From JAIBJN01 sp035461525 (GTDB lineage: Bacteria; Actinomycetota; Thermoleophilia; Gaiellales; Gaiellaceae): a stretch of DNA of 56,903 nt. Shown here piece after piece: positions 27,272 to 35,041 of this stretch (position 1 is the first letter of the stretch; the number at the start of each line of letters is the position of its first letter). The notes under the pieces were generated by a model. That model did not search any database. It was not told the origin of the DNA and was given only the letters and a program-made list of their open reading frames with translations. The stretch is from the NCBI GenBank assembly GCA_035461525.1, contig DATHVD010000007.1, forward strand, positions 1-56,903, in the 5' to 3' direction. Made by a program: the position numbers and the translations under genes.

Positions 27272-27904
27272 ATGCCGCCCGTCTTGAAGCTCTCGCTCGT
27301 TCCACGGACGACCGCGTTCTACGACCTGTTCACGAGAGCGGGGGCGAACGCGCTCGAAGCGGCGCAGCTCGCCGAGCGCCGTTTTCGCGAGTATCCGAAC
27401 CCGACCGTCACGCATGCGCAGGTGAAGGCCGTGGAGCACGAGGGCGACACGATCACGCGCGACCTCATCCAGCTCCTCAACACCCAGTACGTGACGCCGT
27501 TCGACCGCGAGGACATCTACGAGCTCGCCACGTGCCTCGACGACGTCGTCGACCACATCGACGAGGCTTCCGACCTGCTCGAGCTCTACGGCGTCGATTC
27601 GCCGACCAAGCAGGCGATGGAGCAGTGCCGCATCCTCGTCGGCGCGGTCGGCCACCTTGCGACGGCGCTCGCCGAGCTCAAGGGCCTCCAGGGCGTGCAG
27701 CGCGAGCTCGTAGCCCTCAAGGACCTGGAGGACGAGGGCGACCGGGTCGTCCGCGGCGCGATCGCGGACCTCTTCCGCGACCCGCGCATCGACCCGCTGA
27801 TCGTCATCCGCTGGAAGGACATCTTCGAGGCGCTCGAGGACGCGCTCGACGCCTGCGAGACCGCCGCGAACGTGATCGGGAACATCCTCGTCAAGAACGC
27901 CTGA
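27272..27904 (+). CDS. DUF47 (PhoU-like) phosphate transport accessory protein
   Basis: 210-aa helical protein of the DUF47/TIGR00153 group, related to PhoU. Such proteins are regularly encoded next to Pit transporters and modulate phosphate uptake. Visible parts are FYDLFTRAGANALEAA, VEHEGDTITRDLIQLLN, YVTPFDREDIYELATCLDDVVDHI and, near the end, IRWKDIFEALEDALDACE. The ExxxD/DxxxD metal-binding patterns of PhoU-like bundles are kept. It is followed 21 nt later by pit. The start region is only 50 nt from the divergent copZ start. Confidence 0.9.
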   Translation: MPPVLKLSLVPRTTAFYDLFTRAGANALEAAQLAERRFREYPNPTVTHAQVKAVEHEGDTITRDLIQLLNTQYVTPFDREDIYELATCLDDVVDHIDEASDLLELYGVDSPTKQAMEQCRILVGAVGHLATALAELKGLQGVQRELVALKDLEDEGDRVVRGAIADLFRDPRIDPLIVIRWKDIFEALEDALDACETAANVIGNILVKNA

Positions 27905-27925
27905 ACCCCGCCTCAGCCAGCCGCC

Positions 27926-29035
27926 GTGGACCTCATGCTCGTCGCCGTCGTCGCCGTCGCGCTCTTCTTCGACTTCACGAACGGCTTCCACGACGCGGCC
28001 AACGCGATCGCCACGTCGGTGTCGACCCGCGCGCTCTCGCCGCGGGCGGCGGTGATCTTCGCGGCGGTGCTCAACTTCGCCGGCGCGTTCCTCTTCCTCG
28101 AGGTCGCCGCGACTGTGGCGACGGGGATCGTCGATGCCTCCGTGATCACGCTCGACGTCGTCCTCGGCGGGGTGGTGGGGGCGATCGTCTGGAACCTGAT
28201 CACGTGGTACCTGGGCCTGCCGACGAGCTCGAGCCACGCGCTCATCGGCGGCGTCTCGGGCGCGGCCGTCGCCGCGAACGGCTTCGGCGTCATGCAGTGG
28301 CAGGGCCTCGTCGACAAGGTCGCGATCCCGTCCCTCGTCGCCCCGATCGCCGGCGTCGTCACGGCGGGGCTCCTCATGCTCGGGATCCTCTGGATCATCA
28401 GGCAGCGGAGCCCGGGCGTCGTCAACCGCGTCTTCCGCCGGCTCCAGGTCGTCTCGGCGGGCTTCGTCGCGTTCACGCACGGGACGAACGACGCACAGAA
28501 GACGATGGGCATCATCGCGCTCGCACTCGTCGCCTCGGGCCACATCGCCCTGGAGGAGTTCTACGTGCCGCTCTGGGTGATCGTCTCGGCGGCGGCGGCG
28601 ATGGCCGCCGGGACGTACGCGGGCGGGTGGCGGATCATCCGCACGCTCGGCCAGCGAATCGCCAAGCTCGAGCCGCCGCAGGGCTTCGCGGCCGAGACCG
28701 CGACGGCCTCGATCCTTTTCGTCACCGCGAGGCTCGGCTTCCCCGTCTCGACGACGCACACGATCAGCGGCTCCGTGCTCGGCGCGGGGGCGAGCCGCAG
28801 GCTCTCGGCGGTGCGCTGGGGCATCGCGGGCAACATCTTCGTCGCCTGGCTCGTGACCATCCCCGCGGCCGCGCTCGTCGGGGCGGTCATGGAGACCCTC
28901 ACGCGCCTGCCCGCCGGCGACGCCCTCGTCTTCGTCCTCGCCGTCCTGGCCGCGACCGCCGCCTTCGTGCTCCGCAGCGTGCAGACCCGGCGCTTCGTGC
29001 CGGCCCGGGCCGAGGAGGCCGTCGAGCCCGCCTAG
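27926..29035 (+). CDS. pit: Pit-family inorganic phosphate transporter
   Basis: 369-aa membrane carrier of the PiT family, moving metal-phosphate complexes with protons or sodium. The two inverted repeat signatures are FFDFTNGFHDAANAIATSV near residue 13 and AFTHGTNDAQKTMG near residue 184. GLPTSSSHALIGG and GFPVSTTHTISG are the second pair. GTG 27926 is taken; ATG 27935 is equally possible. It is cotranscribed with the DUF47 gene and ends on a CTAG shared with arsC. Confidence 0.93.
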   Translation: MDLMLVAVVAVALFFDFTNGFHDAANAIATSVSTRALSPRAAVIFAAVLNFAGAFLFLEVAATVATGIVDASVITLDVVLGGVVGAIVWNLITWYLGLPTSSSHALIGGVSGAAVAANGFGVMQWQGLVDKVAIPSLVAPIAGVVTAGLLMLGILWIIRQRSPGVVNRVFRRLQVVSAGFVAFTHGTNDAQKTMGIIALALVASGHIALEEFYVPLWVIVSAAAAMAAGTYAGGWRIIRTLGQRIAKLEPPQGFAAETATASILFVTARLGFPVSTTHTISGSVLGAGASRRLSAVRWGIAGNIFVAWLVTIPAAALVGAVMETLTRLPAGDALVFVLAVLAATAAFVLRSVQTRRFVPARAEEAVEPA

Positions 29036-29661
29036 GCCGTAAGCTCGGCGACGAGGGCGCGGACGCGGCGGTCGATCTCGTCGCGGATCTCGCGCACCTC
29101 GTCGAGAGGCCTCCCCGCCGGGTCCGGGAGCTCCCAGTCGCGGTAGACCTTCCCCGGGTAGATCGGGCAGGCGTCGCCGCAGCCCATCGTCACGACCGCG
29201 TCGGCGGCGCGCACGACCTCGTCGGTGAGCGGCTTCGGGAACTCGTCCGCGAGGTCGATCCCGAGCTCGGCCATCGCCTCGACGACGGCCGGGTTGATGC
29301 TCTCGGCGGGGTCGCTGCCGGCCGAGCGCACGTGCACGCGGCCCTCCGCGCGATGGTGGAGAAGCGCGGCCGCCATCTGGCTCCGCCCGGCGTTGTGGAC
29401 GCAGACGAAGAGGACCTCGGGAACGCGCTTCACGATCGTCCCGGAAGCTTGCCCGAAGGCGCGCAGCCGCTCGCGCGCGAAGCGGTGGACGAGGACGGGG
29501 ACGAAGTCCTCGAAGCGGGCGCGACCCGCAAGCTGCTCCACGCTCTCGTCCACGAGCCGCTCGACGGTCTCGCGCGAGAAGACGCCCCCGAACTCGCGGG
29601 CGAGGTCGTCCACCTGCCGGCGGAGGTGCTGGCGGGTCGGCGGGGTGAGCTGCGTGGCCAC
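29032..29661 (-). CDS. arsC: Arsenate reductase (LMW-PTP type) with N-terminal three-helix domain
   Basis: 209-aa fusion. Residues 1-75 form a helical bundle (LRRQVDDLAREFGGVFSRETVERLVDES-type) seen on some actinobacterial ArsC proteins. Residues 83-205 are a low-molecular-weight phosphatase domain with the P-loop VCVHNAGRSQMA (CX5R), GSDPAESINP and the ArsC block VVTMGCGDACPIYPG, followed by the DP loop WELPDPAG. Members in actinobacteria use mycothiol/mycoredoxin or thioredoxin; which applies here is not visible. GTG 29661 lies 4 nt after the phoU stop, so it is the last gene of the pst operon. Confidence 0.9.
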   Translation of the reverse strand: MATQLTPPTRQHLRRQVDDLAREFGGVFSRETVERLVDESVEQLAGRARFEDFVPVLVHRFARERLRAFGQASGTIVKRVPEVLFVCVHNAGRSQMAAALLHHRAEGRVHVRSAGSDPAESINPAVVEAMAELGIDLADEFPKPLTDEVVRAADAVVTMGCGDACPIYPGKVYRDWELPDPAGRPLDEVREIRDEIDRRVRALVAELTA

Positions 29662-29665
29662 GAGC

Positions 29666-30355
29666 TCAGAGGTCCCGTGGCGTCGTGCCCGGCCCGTGCG
29701 AGGCGTCCGTGAACTCGCGGAACTCGCCGCTCACGAGATAGGCCGTCTGCTCGCCGATGTCGACCGCGTGGTCGCCGATCCGCTCGAGGCAGCGGGAAAC
29801 GATGATCATGCGCAGGCCCCACTCGCGCAGCTCCGGGTCGCGGCCCAGCGAGAGCACGTGCCCGACGACGCGCCGGTTCGCGCGGTCGATCATCTCGTCC
29901 AGGTCGACGAGGGTCTCGGCCCGGGCGGCGTTGCGGTCGCGGAAGCTGTCGAGCGCGACGCGGATCATCTCCTCCGCGCGGTTCCCCATCTCCTGAAACC
30001 CATCGAGGAGCGTCTCGTCGTGCGGGACGTCGCGTACGAGCTTCGTCAGCTTGGCGATCGTCACGCAGTAGTCCGCCATCCGCTCAAGGTGGAGGTTGTC
30101 GTGGAGGATGGCGAGGACGAGGCGCAGGTCGACCGCCACCGGGTTCTGGCGGGCGAGGAGGGACTGGATGCCTTCCTCGATGGCGAGGTACGCGTCGTCG
30201 ATCTCGTCGTCGAAGGCGATCACCTCGTCCGCCAGCTCGACGTCGGACTGCTCGAGCGCGTTCAGGCAGCCGCGGAGCGCCCGCAGGACGTGCGCGCCCT
30301 CCTCCTGGAGCGCGGCCTCGAGCTGGTCGAGCTCCGCCTGGAGCGTGATCCTCAT
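29666..30355 (-). CDS. phoU: Phosphate signalling complex protein PhoU
   Basis: 229-aa pair of three-helix bundles. The metal-binding repeats occur as VIAFDDEIDDAYLAIEEG in the first half and LVDLDEMIDRANRRV in the second. LHLERMADYCVTIAKL and LERIGDHAVDIGE are the matching ERxxD segments. PhoU transmits Pst transport state to the sensor kinase. The ATG overlaps the pstB stop by 4 nt (ATGA). Confidence 0.95.
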   Translation of the reverse strand: MRITLQAELDQLEAALQEEGAHVLRALRGCLNALEQSDVELADEVIAFDDEIDDAYLAIEEGIQSLLARQNPVAVDLRLVLAILHDNLHLERMADYCVTIAKLTKLVRDVPHDETLLDGFQEMGNRAEEMIRVALDSFRDRNAARAETLVDLDEMIDRANRRVVGHVLSLGRDPELREWGLRMIIVSRCLERIGDHAVDIGEQTAYLVSGEFREFTDASHGPGTTPRDL

Positions 30356-31233
30356 CCGAACCTCCCGGTGACGTAGTCCTCCGTCCGCTTCTCGGCTGGG
30401 TTGGTGAAGATCACGGGCGTCTCGTCGTACTCGACGAGGACGCCCGTGCGGTGATCCTGCTCCTCGTCGACCTCGACGCTGAAGAAGGCCGTCATGTCCG
30501 CGACGCGCGCGGCCTGCTGCATGTTGTGGGTGACGATCACGATCGTGTAGTCGCGCTTCAGCTCGTGCATGAGATCCTCGATGGCGGTCGTCGAGATGGG
30601 GTCGAGCGCCGAGGCAGGCTCGTCCATGAGGATCACGTCCGGCTCGACCGCGAGGCAGCGGGCGATGCAGAGGCGCTGCTGCTGGCCGCCGGAGAGGCTG
30701 AGCGCGCTCGAGTCGAGGCGCCGCTTCACCTCGTCCCAGAGCGCGGCCTGCCGCAGCGCCTGCTCGACTCGCTCGTCGAGGTTCTTCTTCCAGCCGAGGA
30801 CCCGCGGCCCGAAGGCGACGTTGTCGTAGATCGACTTCGGGAACGGGTTGGGCTTCTGGAAGACCATGCCGATGCGCTTCCGCACCTCGACCGGGTCGAC
30901 CCGCGGCCCGTAGAGGTCGGTGCCGTGATAGAGGACACGGCCCTCGACCGAGGCGGTCGGGATGAGGTCGTTCATGCGGTTGAAGCAGCGGATGAACGTG
31001 CTCTTGCCGCACCCGGAGGGGCCGATGAACGCGGTGATGAAGTTCTTGCGGATCGCCAGCGATACGTCCCTGAGGGCCGGGACGCCCGCGTAGGAGACGG
31101 TCAGGCGGTCGACCTCGAAGAGCGCCCCTCGCCGGTCGGGCTCGGCTCGCTCCCGCTCTTGTGCGGCGTCCTTCGCATCCATCGCGGCAATCTTGACACG
31201 AGGGGCAGGCGCCCTCTCCATCTTCGGCGTCAC
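30352..31233 (-). CDS. pstB: Phosphate ABC transporter ATP-binding protein
   Basis: ABC ATPase. Walker A is GPSGCGKST, the Q-loop area VFQKPNPFPKSIYDNVAFG is diagnostic for PstB, the ABC signature is LSGGQQQRL and Walker B is VILMDEPASALDP, with the switch histidine in VTHNMQQA. GTG 31233 (293 aa) overlaps the pstA stop by 4 nt (GTGA). An internal ATG at 31182 would give a more usual N-terminus of 276 aa, so the start is open. Confidence 0.95.
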   Translation of the reverse strand: MTPKMERAPAPRVKIAAMDAKDAAQERERAEPDRRGALFEVDRLTVSYAGVPALRDVSLAIRKNFITAFIGPSGCGKSTFIRCFNRMNDLIPTASVEGRVLYHGTDLYGPRVDPVEVRKRIGMVFQKPNPFPKSIYDNVAFGPRVLGWKKNLDERVEQALRQAALWDEVKRRLDSSALSLSGGQQQRLCIARCLAVEPDVILMDEPASALDPISTTAIEDLMHELKRDYTIVIVTHNMQQAARVADMTAFFSVEVDEEQDHRTGVLVEYDETPVIFTNPAEKRTEDYVTGRFG

Positions 31234-32174
31234 CACCTCTTCTCGTAGCGGTTGCGGAGCCAGATCGCGAACGAGTTCATCGCGAGCAGGGCCGCCAGCA
31301 TCACGATGATGCCGGCCGCGGCGAGCTCCTGGAACGCCTCTTGCGGTCGCGACGAGTACTGGTAGATCTGGACGGGCAGCGTCGAGTAGCCGCCCTCGAA
31401 GAAGCTCGGGTTGAAGGTCACGAACGTGACCGCCCCGACGAGGAGGAGCGGCGCCGCCTCGCCGATCGCGCGCGCGACGGCGAGGATGACGCCGGTGAGG
31501 ATCCCGGGGATCGCCACCGGGAGAACCTGACGGCGGATGGTCTGCCACTCCGTCGCGCCGAGCGCGAGCGAGCCCTCGCGGATCGAGGGCGGCACGGCGC
31601 GGACGGCCTCGCGCGCGGCGAGGATGACGGTCGGGAGGACGAGGAGCGCGAGCGTCAACGAGGCGGCCGCGACGACGAACCCGAGGCTGATCGGGCCGCG
31701 CGCGATGAAGGCGAGCCCGAGGATCCCGAAGACGATCGAGGGGACGCCGGCGAGGTTCTGGATGTTGAGCTCGATCAGGCGGTTCCACCAGCGGGACCTG
31801 TCCGCGTACTCCTCGAGGTACACGGCCGCGCCGACGCCGAGCGGGACGATGAGGAGGATCACGCCGCCGATCACGTAGATCGTCCCGAGGAGAGCGGTCC
31901 GGTAGCCGGCGGTCTCGGGGCTGAGCGTGGACGGGCCGTTGGTGAAGATGCCGACGTTCAGGCGTGGCGCCCCTTCGATCAGGGCCCAGGTGATGATCGA
32001 TGCGAGGCCGACGAGGGCCGTGCCGAGCCCGAGCAGGAGCAGGGCGAGGAAGAGCACGTTCGCCGTCCGGTCGCTCCGAGAGGAGTTGGCGAGCGCGCTC
32101 TCGGTGCCCGCGCGGGCACCGGCGACGGCGAGGCGCGTCCTCTCTGCCCGCGGCGTGCGCTCGTCGGCGGGCAT
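31230..32174 (-). CDS. pstA: Phosphate ABC transporter permease PstA
   Basis: 314-aa inner-membrane permease with six expected helices. It has an extra polar N-terminal tail of about 35 residues before the first helix (VLFLALLLLGLGTALVGLAS). The EAA coupling loop is seen as ALGATEWQTIRRQVLPVAIPGI. IGEAAPLLLVGA and the helix before the end are typical. The ATG shares a base with the pstC stop (TAATG). Confidence 0.93.
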   Translation of the reverse strand: MPADERTPRAERTRLAVAGARAGTESALANSSRSDRTANVLFLALLLLGLGTALVGLASIITWALIEGAPRLNVGIFTNGPSTLSPETAGYRTALLGTIYVIGGVILLIVPLGVGAAVYLEEYADRSRWWNRLIELNIQNLAGVPSIVFGILGLAFIARGPISLGFVVAAASLTLALLVLPTVILAAREAVRAVPPSIREGSLALGATEWQTIRRQVLPVAIPGILTGVILAVARAIGEAAPLLLVGAVTFVTFNPSFFEGGYSTLPVQIYQYSSRPQEAFQELAAAGIIVMLAALLAMNSFAIWLRNRYEKRW

Positions 32175-33127
32175 TACTCGTACGCCTCCCGGAAGCGGCG
32201 CACGAGGCGGATGGCGACCATGTTCATCACCAGGGTCATCACGAACAGGAGAGCCCCGACCGCAAAGATCGTGTTGTACGTGATCGTGCCGGTGGCGATG
32301 TCTCCGGTCGCGGTCTGGCCGATGAAGGCCGTCATCGTCTGCACCGAGCGGGTCGGGTCGAGGTTGATCGCCGGGGTGGCGCCCGCCGCGATCAGCACGA
32401 CCATCGTCTCGCCGATCGCGCGGGACGTGGCGAGCACGATCGAGGCGACGATGCCCGAGATCGCCGCCGGGAAGACGACGCGGGCGGAGACCTTCATCTT
32501 CGTCGCCCCGAGGGCGTAGGCGCCCTCGCGCAGGCCGGAGGGCACGGAGCGCATCGCGTCGTCGGAGATCGAGGCGACGAGCGGGACGATCATGAGCCCG
32601 ACGGCGAAGCCGGCGACGCCGACCGAGAAGGGGCCGCGCCAGCTGAGGAAGGGGAGAACGTCTTCGGCGAGCGGACGCAGGAAGAGGAGCGCGAAGAGCC
32701 CGATCGCCACGGTCGGGATCCCCTCCAGCACCTCGAGCATCGGCTTCACGACCTTGCGCACGCGTCGCGGGGCGTACTCGGCGAGGTAGATCGCCGAGAG
32801 GAGCCCGACGGGGATCGCCACGATGAGCGCCCAGAAGACGACCGAGAGCGTCCCGACGACGAGGGGCACGACGCCGAAGCTCGCGGCGGCGAACGCCGGC
32901 GCCCACTCGGTGCCGGTCAGAAACTCGACCGGCGAGACCTGCTGGAAGAAGTCGACCGTGGGGATCAGGAGCGAGACGACGATCGCGGTCGTGACCGCGA
33001 CCGACAGCCCGGCGCAGAGGGCGAGGAAGGCCTTGACCGCCTTCTCGCCGTAGCGCGGGCTCGCGGCCTCGAGGCGCGGGCGGGCGATGCCCGGCGCCTG
33101 CGAGGCCGCGATGTCCCGAGTTGCCAT
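32174..33127 (-). CDS. pstC: Phosphate ABC transporter permease PstC
   Basis: 317-aa permease partner of PstA. Characteristic are the first helix (KAFLALCAGLSVAVTTAIVVSLLI), FLTGTEWAP, FGVVPLVVGTL, the EAA-like loop ALGATKMKVSARVVFPAAISGI and ASRAIGETMVVLIAAG. Start ATG 33127 follows pstS by 30 nt. Second gene of the pst operon. Confidence 0.94.
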   Translation of the reverse strand: MATRDIAASQAPGIARPRLEAASPRYGEKAVKAFLALCAGLSVAVTTAIVVSLLIPTVDFFQQVSPVEFLTGTEWAPAFAAASFGVVPLVVGTLSVVFWALIVAIPVGLLSAIYLAEYAPRRVRKVVKPMLEVLEGIPTVAIGLFALLFLRPLAEDVLPFLSWRGPFSVGVAGFAVGLMIVPLVASISDDAMRSVPSGLREGAYALGATKMKVSARVVFPAAISGIVASIVLATSRAIGETMVVLIAAGATPAINLDPTRSVQTMTAFIGQTATGDIATGTITYNTIFAVGALLFVMTLVMNMVAIRLVRRFREAYE

Positions 33128-33157
33128 CTCTGCCGTCTCTCTCGTGCTCTCTTCTCG

Positions 33158-34150
33158 TTAGCCGCCCGCGAGGCTGGCGACCTTGTCGTTCGCCTCCTGC
33201 TGCTGCTCGTCGGTCAGGTCGACGAAGCCCACGGCCTCGGCGATCGCCTGCTCGTTCTCGATGTAGAACTCGAGGAAAGCGAGCACCTCGGGCCGCGCGA
33301 GCGCGGTGTCCGACGGGTAGATGAAGAGCGGGCGGGCGAGCGGCGCGTAGGAGCCGTCCTGCACGGTCTCGACGGCCGGCTCCACGCAGCCCCCGCCGCC
33401 GTCGATCTGGAGCGCCTTCACGCGGTTCGCGTTCTCGGTGTAGTAGGAGAAGCCGGCGTAGAACATGCCGCCGATCGTCCCCTCGACGCCGACGATCCCG
33501 GTGTTGTCGTCCTCGCCGATGTTGTTGTAGTCGGTGCGCTGAGCGCCCTCTTCCCCGTTGATCGCTTCCGTGAAGTAGTCGAACGTCCCGGAGTCGGTGC
33601 CGGGGCCGTAGAGCTCGAGCGGCTCGCCGAACGCGGGCTCGAGGCCGTCGACCTCGCTCCAGCTCGAGAGCGTCGAATCCGGCCCCCAGATCTGGTTGAG
33701 CTGCTCGACGCTGAGGCAGTCCACCGGGTTCTCGAGGTTGACCATGACAGAGAGCGCGTCGTTGGCGACGGTGACCTCCTCGAAGGCGATCCCGTTCTCC
33801 TCGCAGATTGCGGCTTCCTCGTCCTTGATCGGGCGGGAGGCGTCGGAGATGTCGGTCTCGCCGACGCAGAACTTCTCGAAGCCGCCGCCGGTGCCGGACG
33901 TGCCGACGGTGACGCGGACGTTGGGGTTCTCCTGCATGAAGAGCTCCGCGGCCGCCTCGGAGAGCGGCGCCACGGTGCTGGAGCCGTCGATCCGGATCGT
34001 TCCGGAGAGGTCCTCGTTCGCGTCCTCCGTCGTGTTGGCCGAGTTCGCGACGTCGCCGCCGTCGTCGTCCCCGCCGCAGGCAGCGGCGCCCAGCGCCAGG
34101 ATCAGGCCCATGAGGAGGAGGGTCAGCCTCGGGGTAGGGCGAATTCCCAC
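33158..34150 (-). CDS. pstS: Phosphate-binding lipoprotein PstS
   Basis: 330-aa extracytoplasmic phosphate-binding lipoprotein. The lipobox is ALGAAAC after a hydrophobic stretch, and the mature protein begins with an acidic linker. Phosphate-binding segments are IDGSSTVAPLSEAAAELF, VGTSGTGGGFEKFC, DISDASRPI and YGPGTDSGTFDYF. GTG 34150 is selected because GAAAGGAG sits 5 nt upstream; an in-frame ATG at 34174 has no such site. It is the first gene of the pst operon and has PHO repeats in its leader (34209-34248). Confidence 0.95.
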   Translation of the reverse strand: MGIRPTPRLTLLLMGLILALGAAACGGDDDGGDVANSANTTEDANEDLSGTIRIDGSSTVAPLSEAAAELFMQENPNVRVTVGTSGTGGGFEKFCVGETDISDASRPIKDEEAAICEENGIAFEEVTVANDALSVMVNLENPVDCLSVEQLNQIWGPDSTLSSWSEVDGLEPAFGEPLELYGPGTDSGTFDYFTEAINGEEGAQRTDYNNIGEDDNTGIVGVEGTIGGMFYAGFSYYTENANRVKALQIDGGGGCVEPAVETVQDGSYAPLARPLFIYPSDTALARPEVLAFLEFYIENEQAIAEAVGFVDLTDEQQQEANDKVASLAGG

Positions 34151-34208
34151 TGGTCTCCTTTCACGTCGGTTCATCGAGGCGAGTGTCGCCGCGATCCCGC
34201 ACGGGGTG

Positions 34209-34248
34209 GGCTGAAAGGCTGTGAACGAGTGGTTACGGCCTGGTGAAC
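34209..34248 (-). promoter_or_regulatory. PHO box series upstream of pstS
   Basis: Read on the minus strand, 7-nt units recur every 11 nt: GTTCACC (34248-34242), CGTAACC (34237-34231), GTTCACA (34226-34220) and the weaker TTCAGCC (34215-34209). This is the actinobacterial PHO box layout for PhoP-type regulators (GTTCACC units, 11-nt period). The series ends 58 nt before the pstS GTG. Confidence 0.8.
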
Positions 34249-34286
34249 GCGCACTGGCACCGCGGGATACCCAGCCTGTCTGCTCT

Positions 34287-34322
34287 GGACGTGCCCCGGT
34301 GCCAGGCACCGGGCCGTGCTCC
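34287..34322. repeat. REP-like palindrome, GGTGCC core, copy 1
   Basis: Imperfect palindrome with core GGTGCC-A-GGCACC (34298-34310) and outer arms GGACGTGCCCC / GGGCCGTGCTCC. The 21 nt from 34298 to 34318 are identical to 34419-34439. It sits in the 324-nt gap between pstS and DUF2269. Apart from the PHO boxes and the three palindromes I see nothing else in this gap. Confidence 0.75.
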
Positions 34323-34406
34323 CGAGGGACGGTGAGTGGCCACGACGAGGGCGGTCGGGCAGCAGGCGGTGGTTCCCCGGTCCGCCGGGACGGGCGACGT
34401 CCTGGG

Positions 34407-34443
34407 AGGACATGGCTTGGTGCCAGGCACCGGGCCGTGTCCT
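34407..34443. repeat. REP-like palindrome, GGTGCC core, copy 2
   Basis: 18-nt arms around a central A (34425), with three mismatches. The left arm begins AGGACATGGC and the right arm ends GGCCGTGTCCT; the core is GGTGCC-A-GGCACC. Same orientation as copy 1, 121 nt away. Confidence 0.75.
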
Positions 34444-34457
34444 GGTCAGACGTGGCT

Positions 34458-34472
34458 CGGCGCCGGGCGCCG
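34458..34472. terminator. Short perfect GC palindrome after DUF2269
   Basis: CGGCGCC-G-GGCGCCG lies 2 nt beyond the DUF2269 stop codon. Its layout matches the core of the two neighbouring palindromes with A/T pairs replaced by G/C. It could act as the operon-end hairpin, but there is no T-run. Confidence 0.4.
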
Positions 34473-34474
34473 GC

Positions 34475-35041
34475 TCAGGCCGTCGCGGAAGGCTCGGCGG
34501 CGGCGACCGAGCGGGCGCGGCGCACGGCCCACACCGCCGTCCCCGCCACGATCGCGCCGAGGACGGCGAGGATGCCGACGTCGTCGCCGGTCGGCTTCAG
34601 CACCATGACGGCGACGACGGAGTAGAGGACTGCGTAGTCGATTCGGGAGAGCGCTAGGAGCCGCCGGACGTCCGCGACCACGCGTGGGCTCATCGCCTCC
34701 TCCTCCATCATGGCCAGGATCCGCTTGGACCGCGGATCCAGGAGGAAGAGCCCGGTCGCGAACGTGGCCGCGTAGCCGGCAAGCCCGAGCACGATCCAGA
34801 GCTGGCCGAAGGTCCACGGCCCGTCGGCGACCATGGCGATGCCGAAGATCACGACGAGGAGCGCCGCCGGCACGAAGAAGAGGTTTGAGAGCGAGACGAC
34901 GTCCTCGAGCACCTTGCGGAGCCCGTCGGCGTCCTTCGCCCGGTCGGCTCTGATGCCCTGGATCTGGAGCACGAGTCCGCCGCCGAGCCATGCGATCGCG
35001 GCGACGACGTGGATGAGGAGGAAGACCTCGTACCGGCTCAC
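34475..35041 (-). CDS. DUF2269 integral membrane protein
   Basis: 188-aa protein with about five hydrophobic helices. It starts YEVFLLIHVVAAIAWLGGGLVLQIQ, the usual DUF2269 beginning with a conserved His in the first helix. Then come LFFVPAALLVVIFGIAMV, LWIVLGLAGYAATFATGLFLL and IDYAVLYSVVAVMVLKP. Function unknown. The GTG start overlaps the histidine kinase stop by 4 nt (GTGA), so it belongs to that operon. Confidence 0.85.
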   Translation of the reverse strand: MSRYEVFLLIHVVAAIAWLGGGLVLQIQGIRADRAKDADGLRKVLEDVVSLSNLFFVPAALLVVIFGIAMVADGPWTFGQLWIVLGLAGYAATFATGLFLLDPRSKRILAMMEEEAMSPRVVADVRRLLALSRIDYAVLYSVVAVMVLKPTGDDVGILAVLGAIVAGTAVWAVRRARSVAAAEPSATA

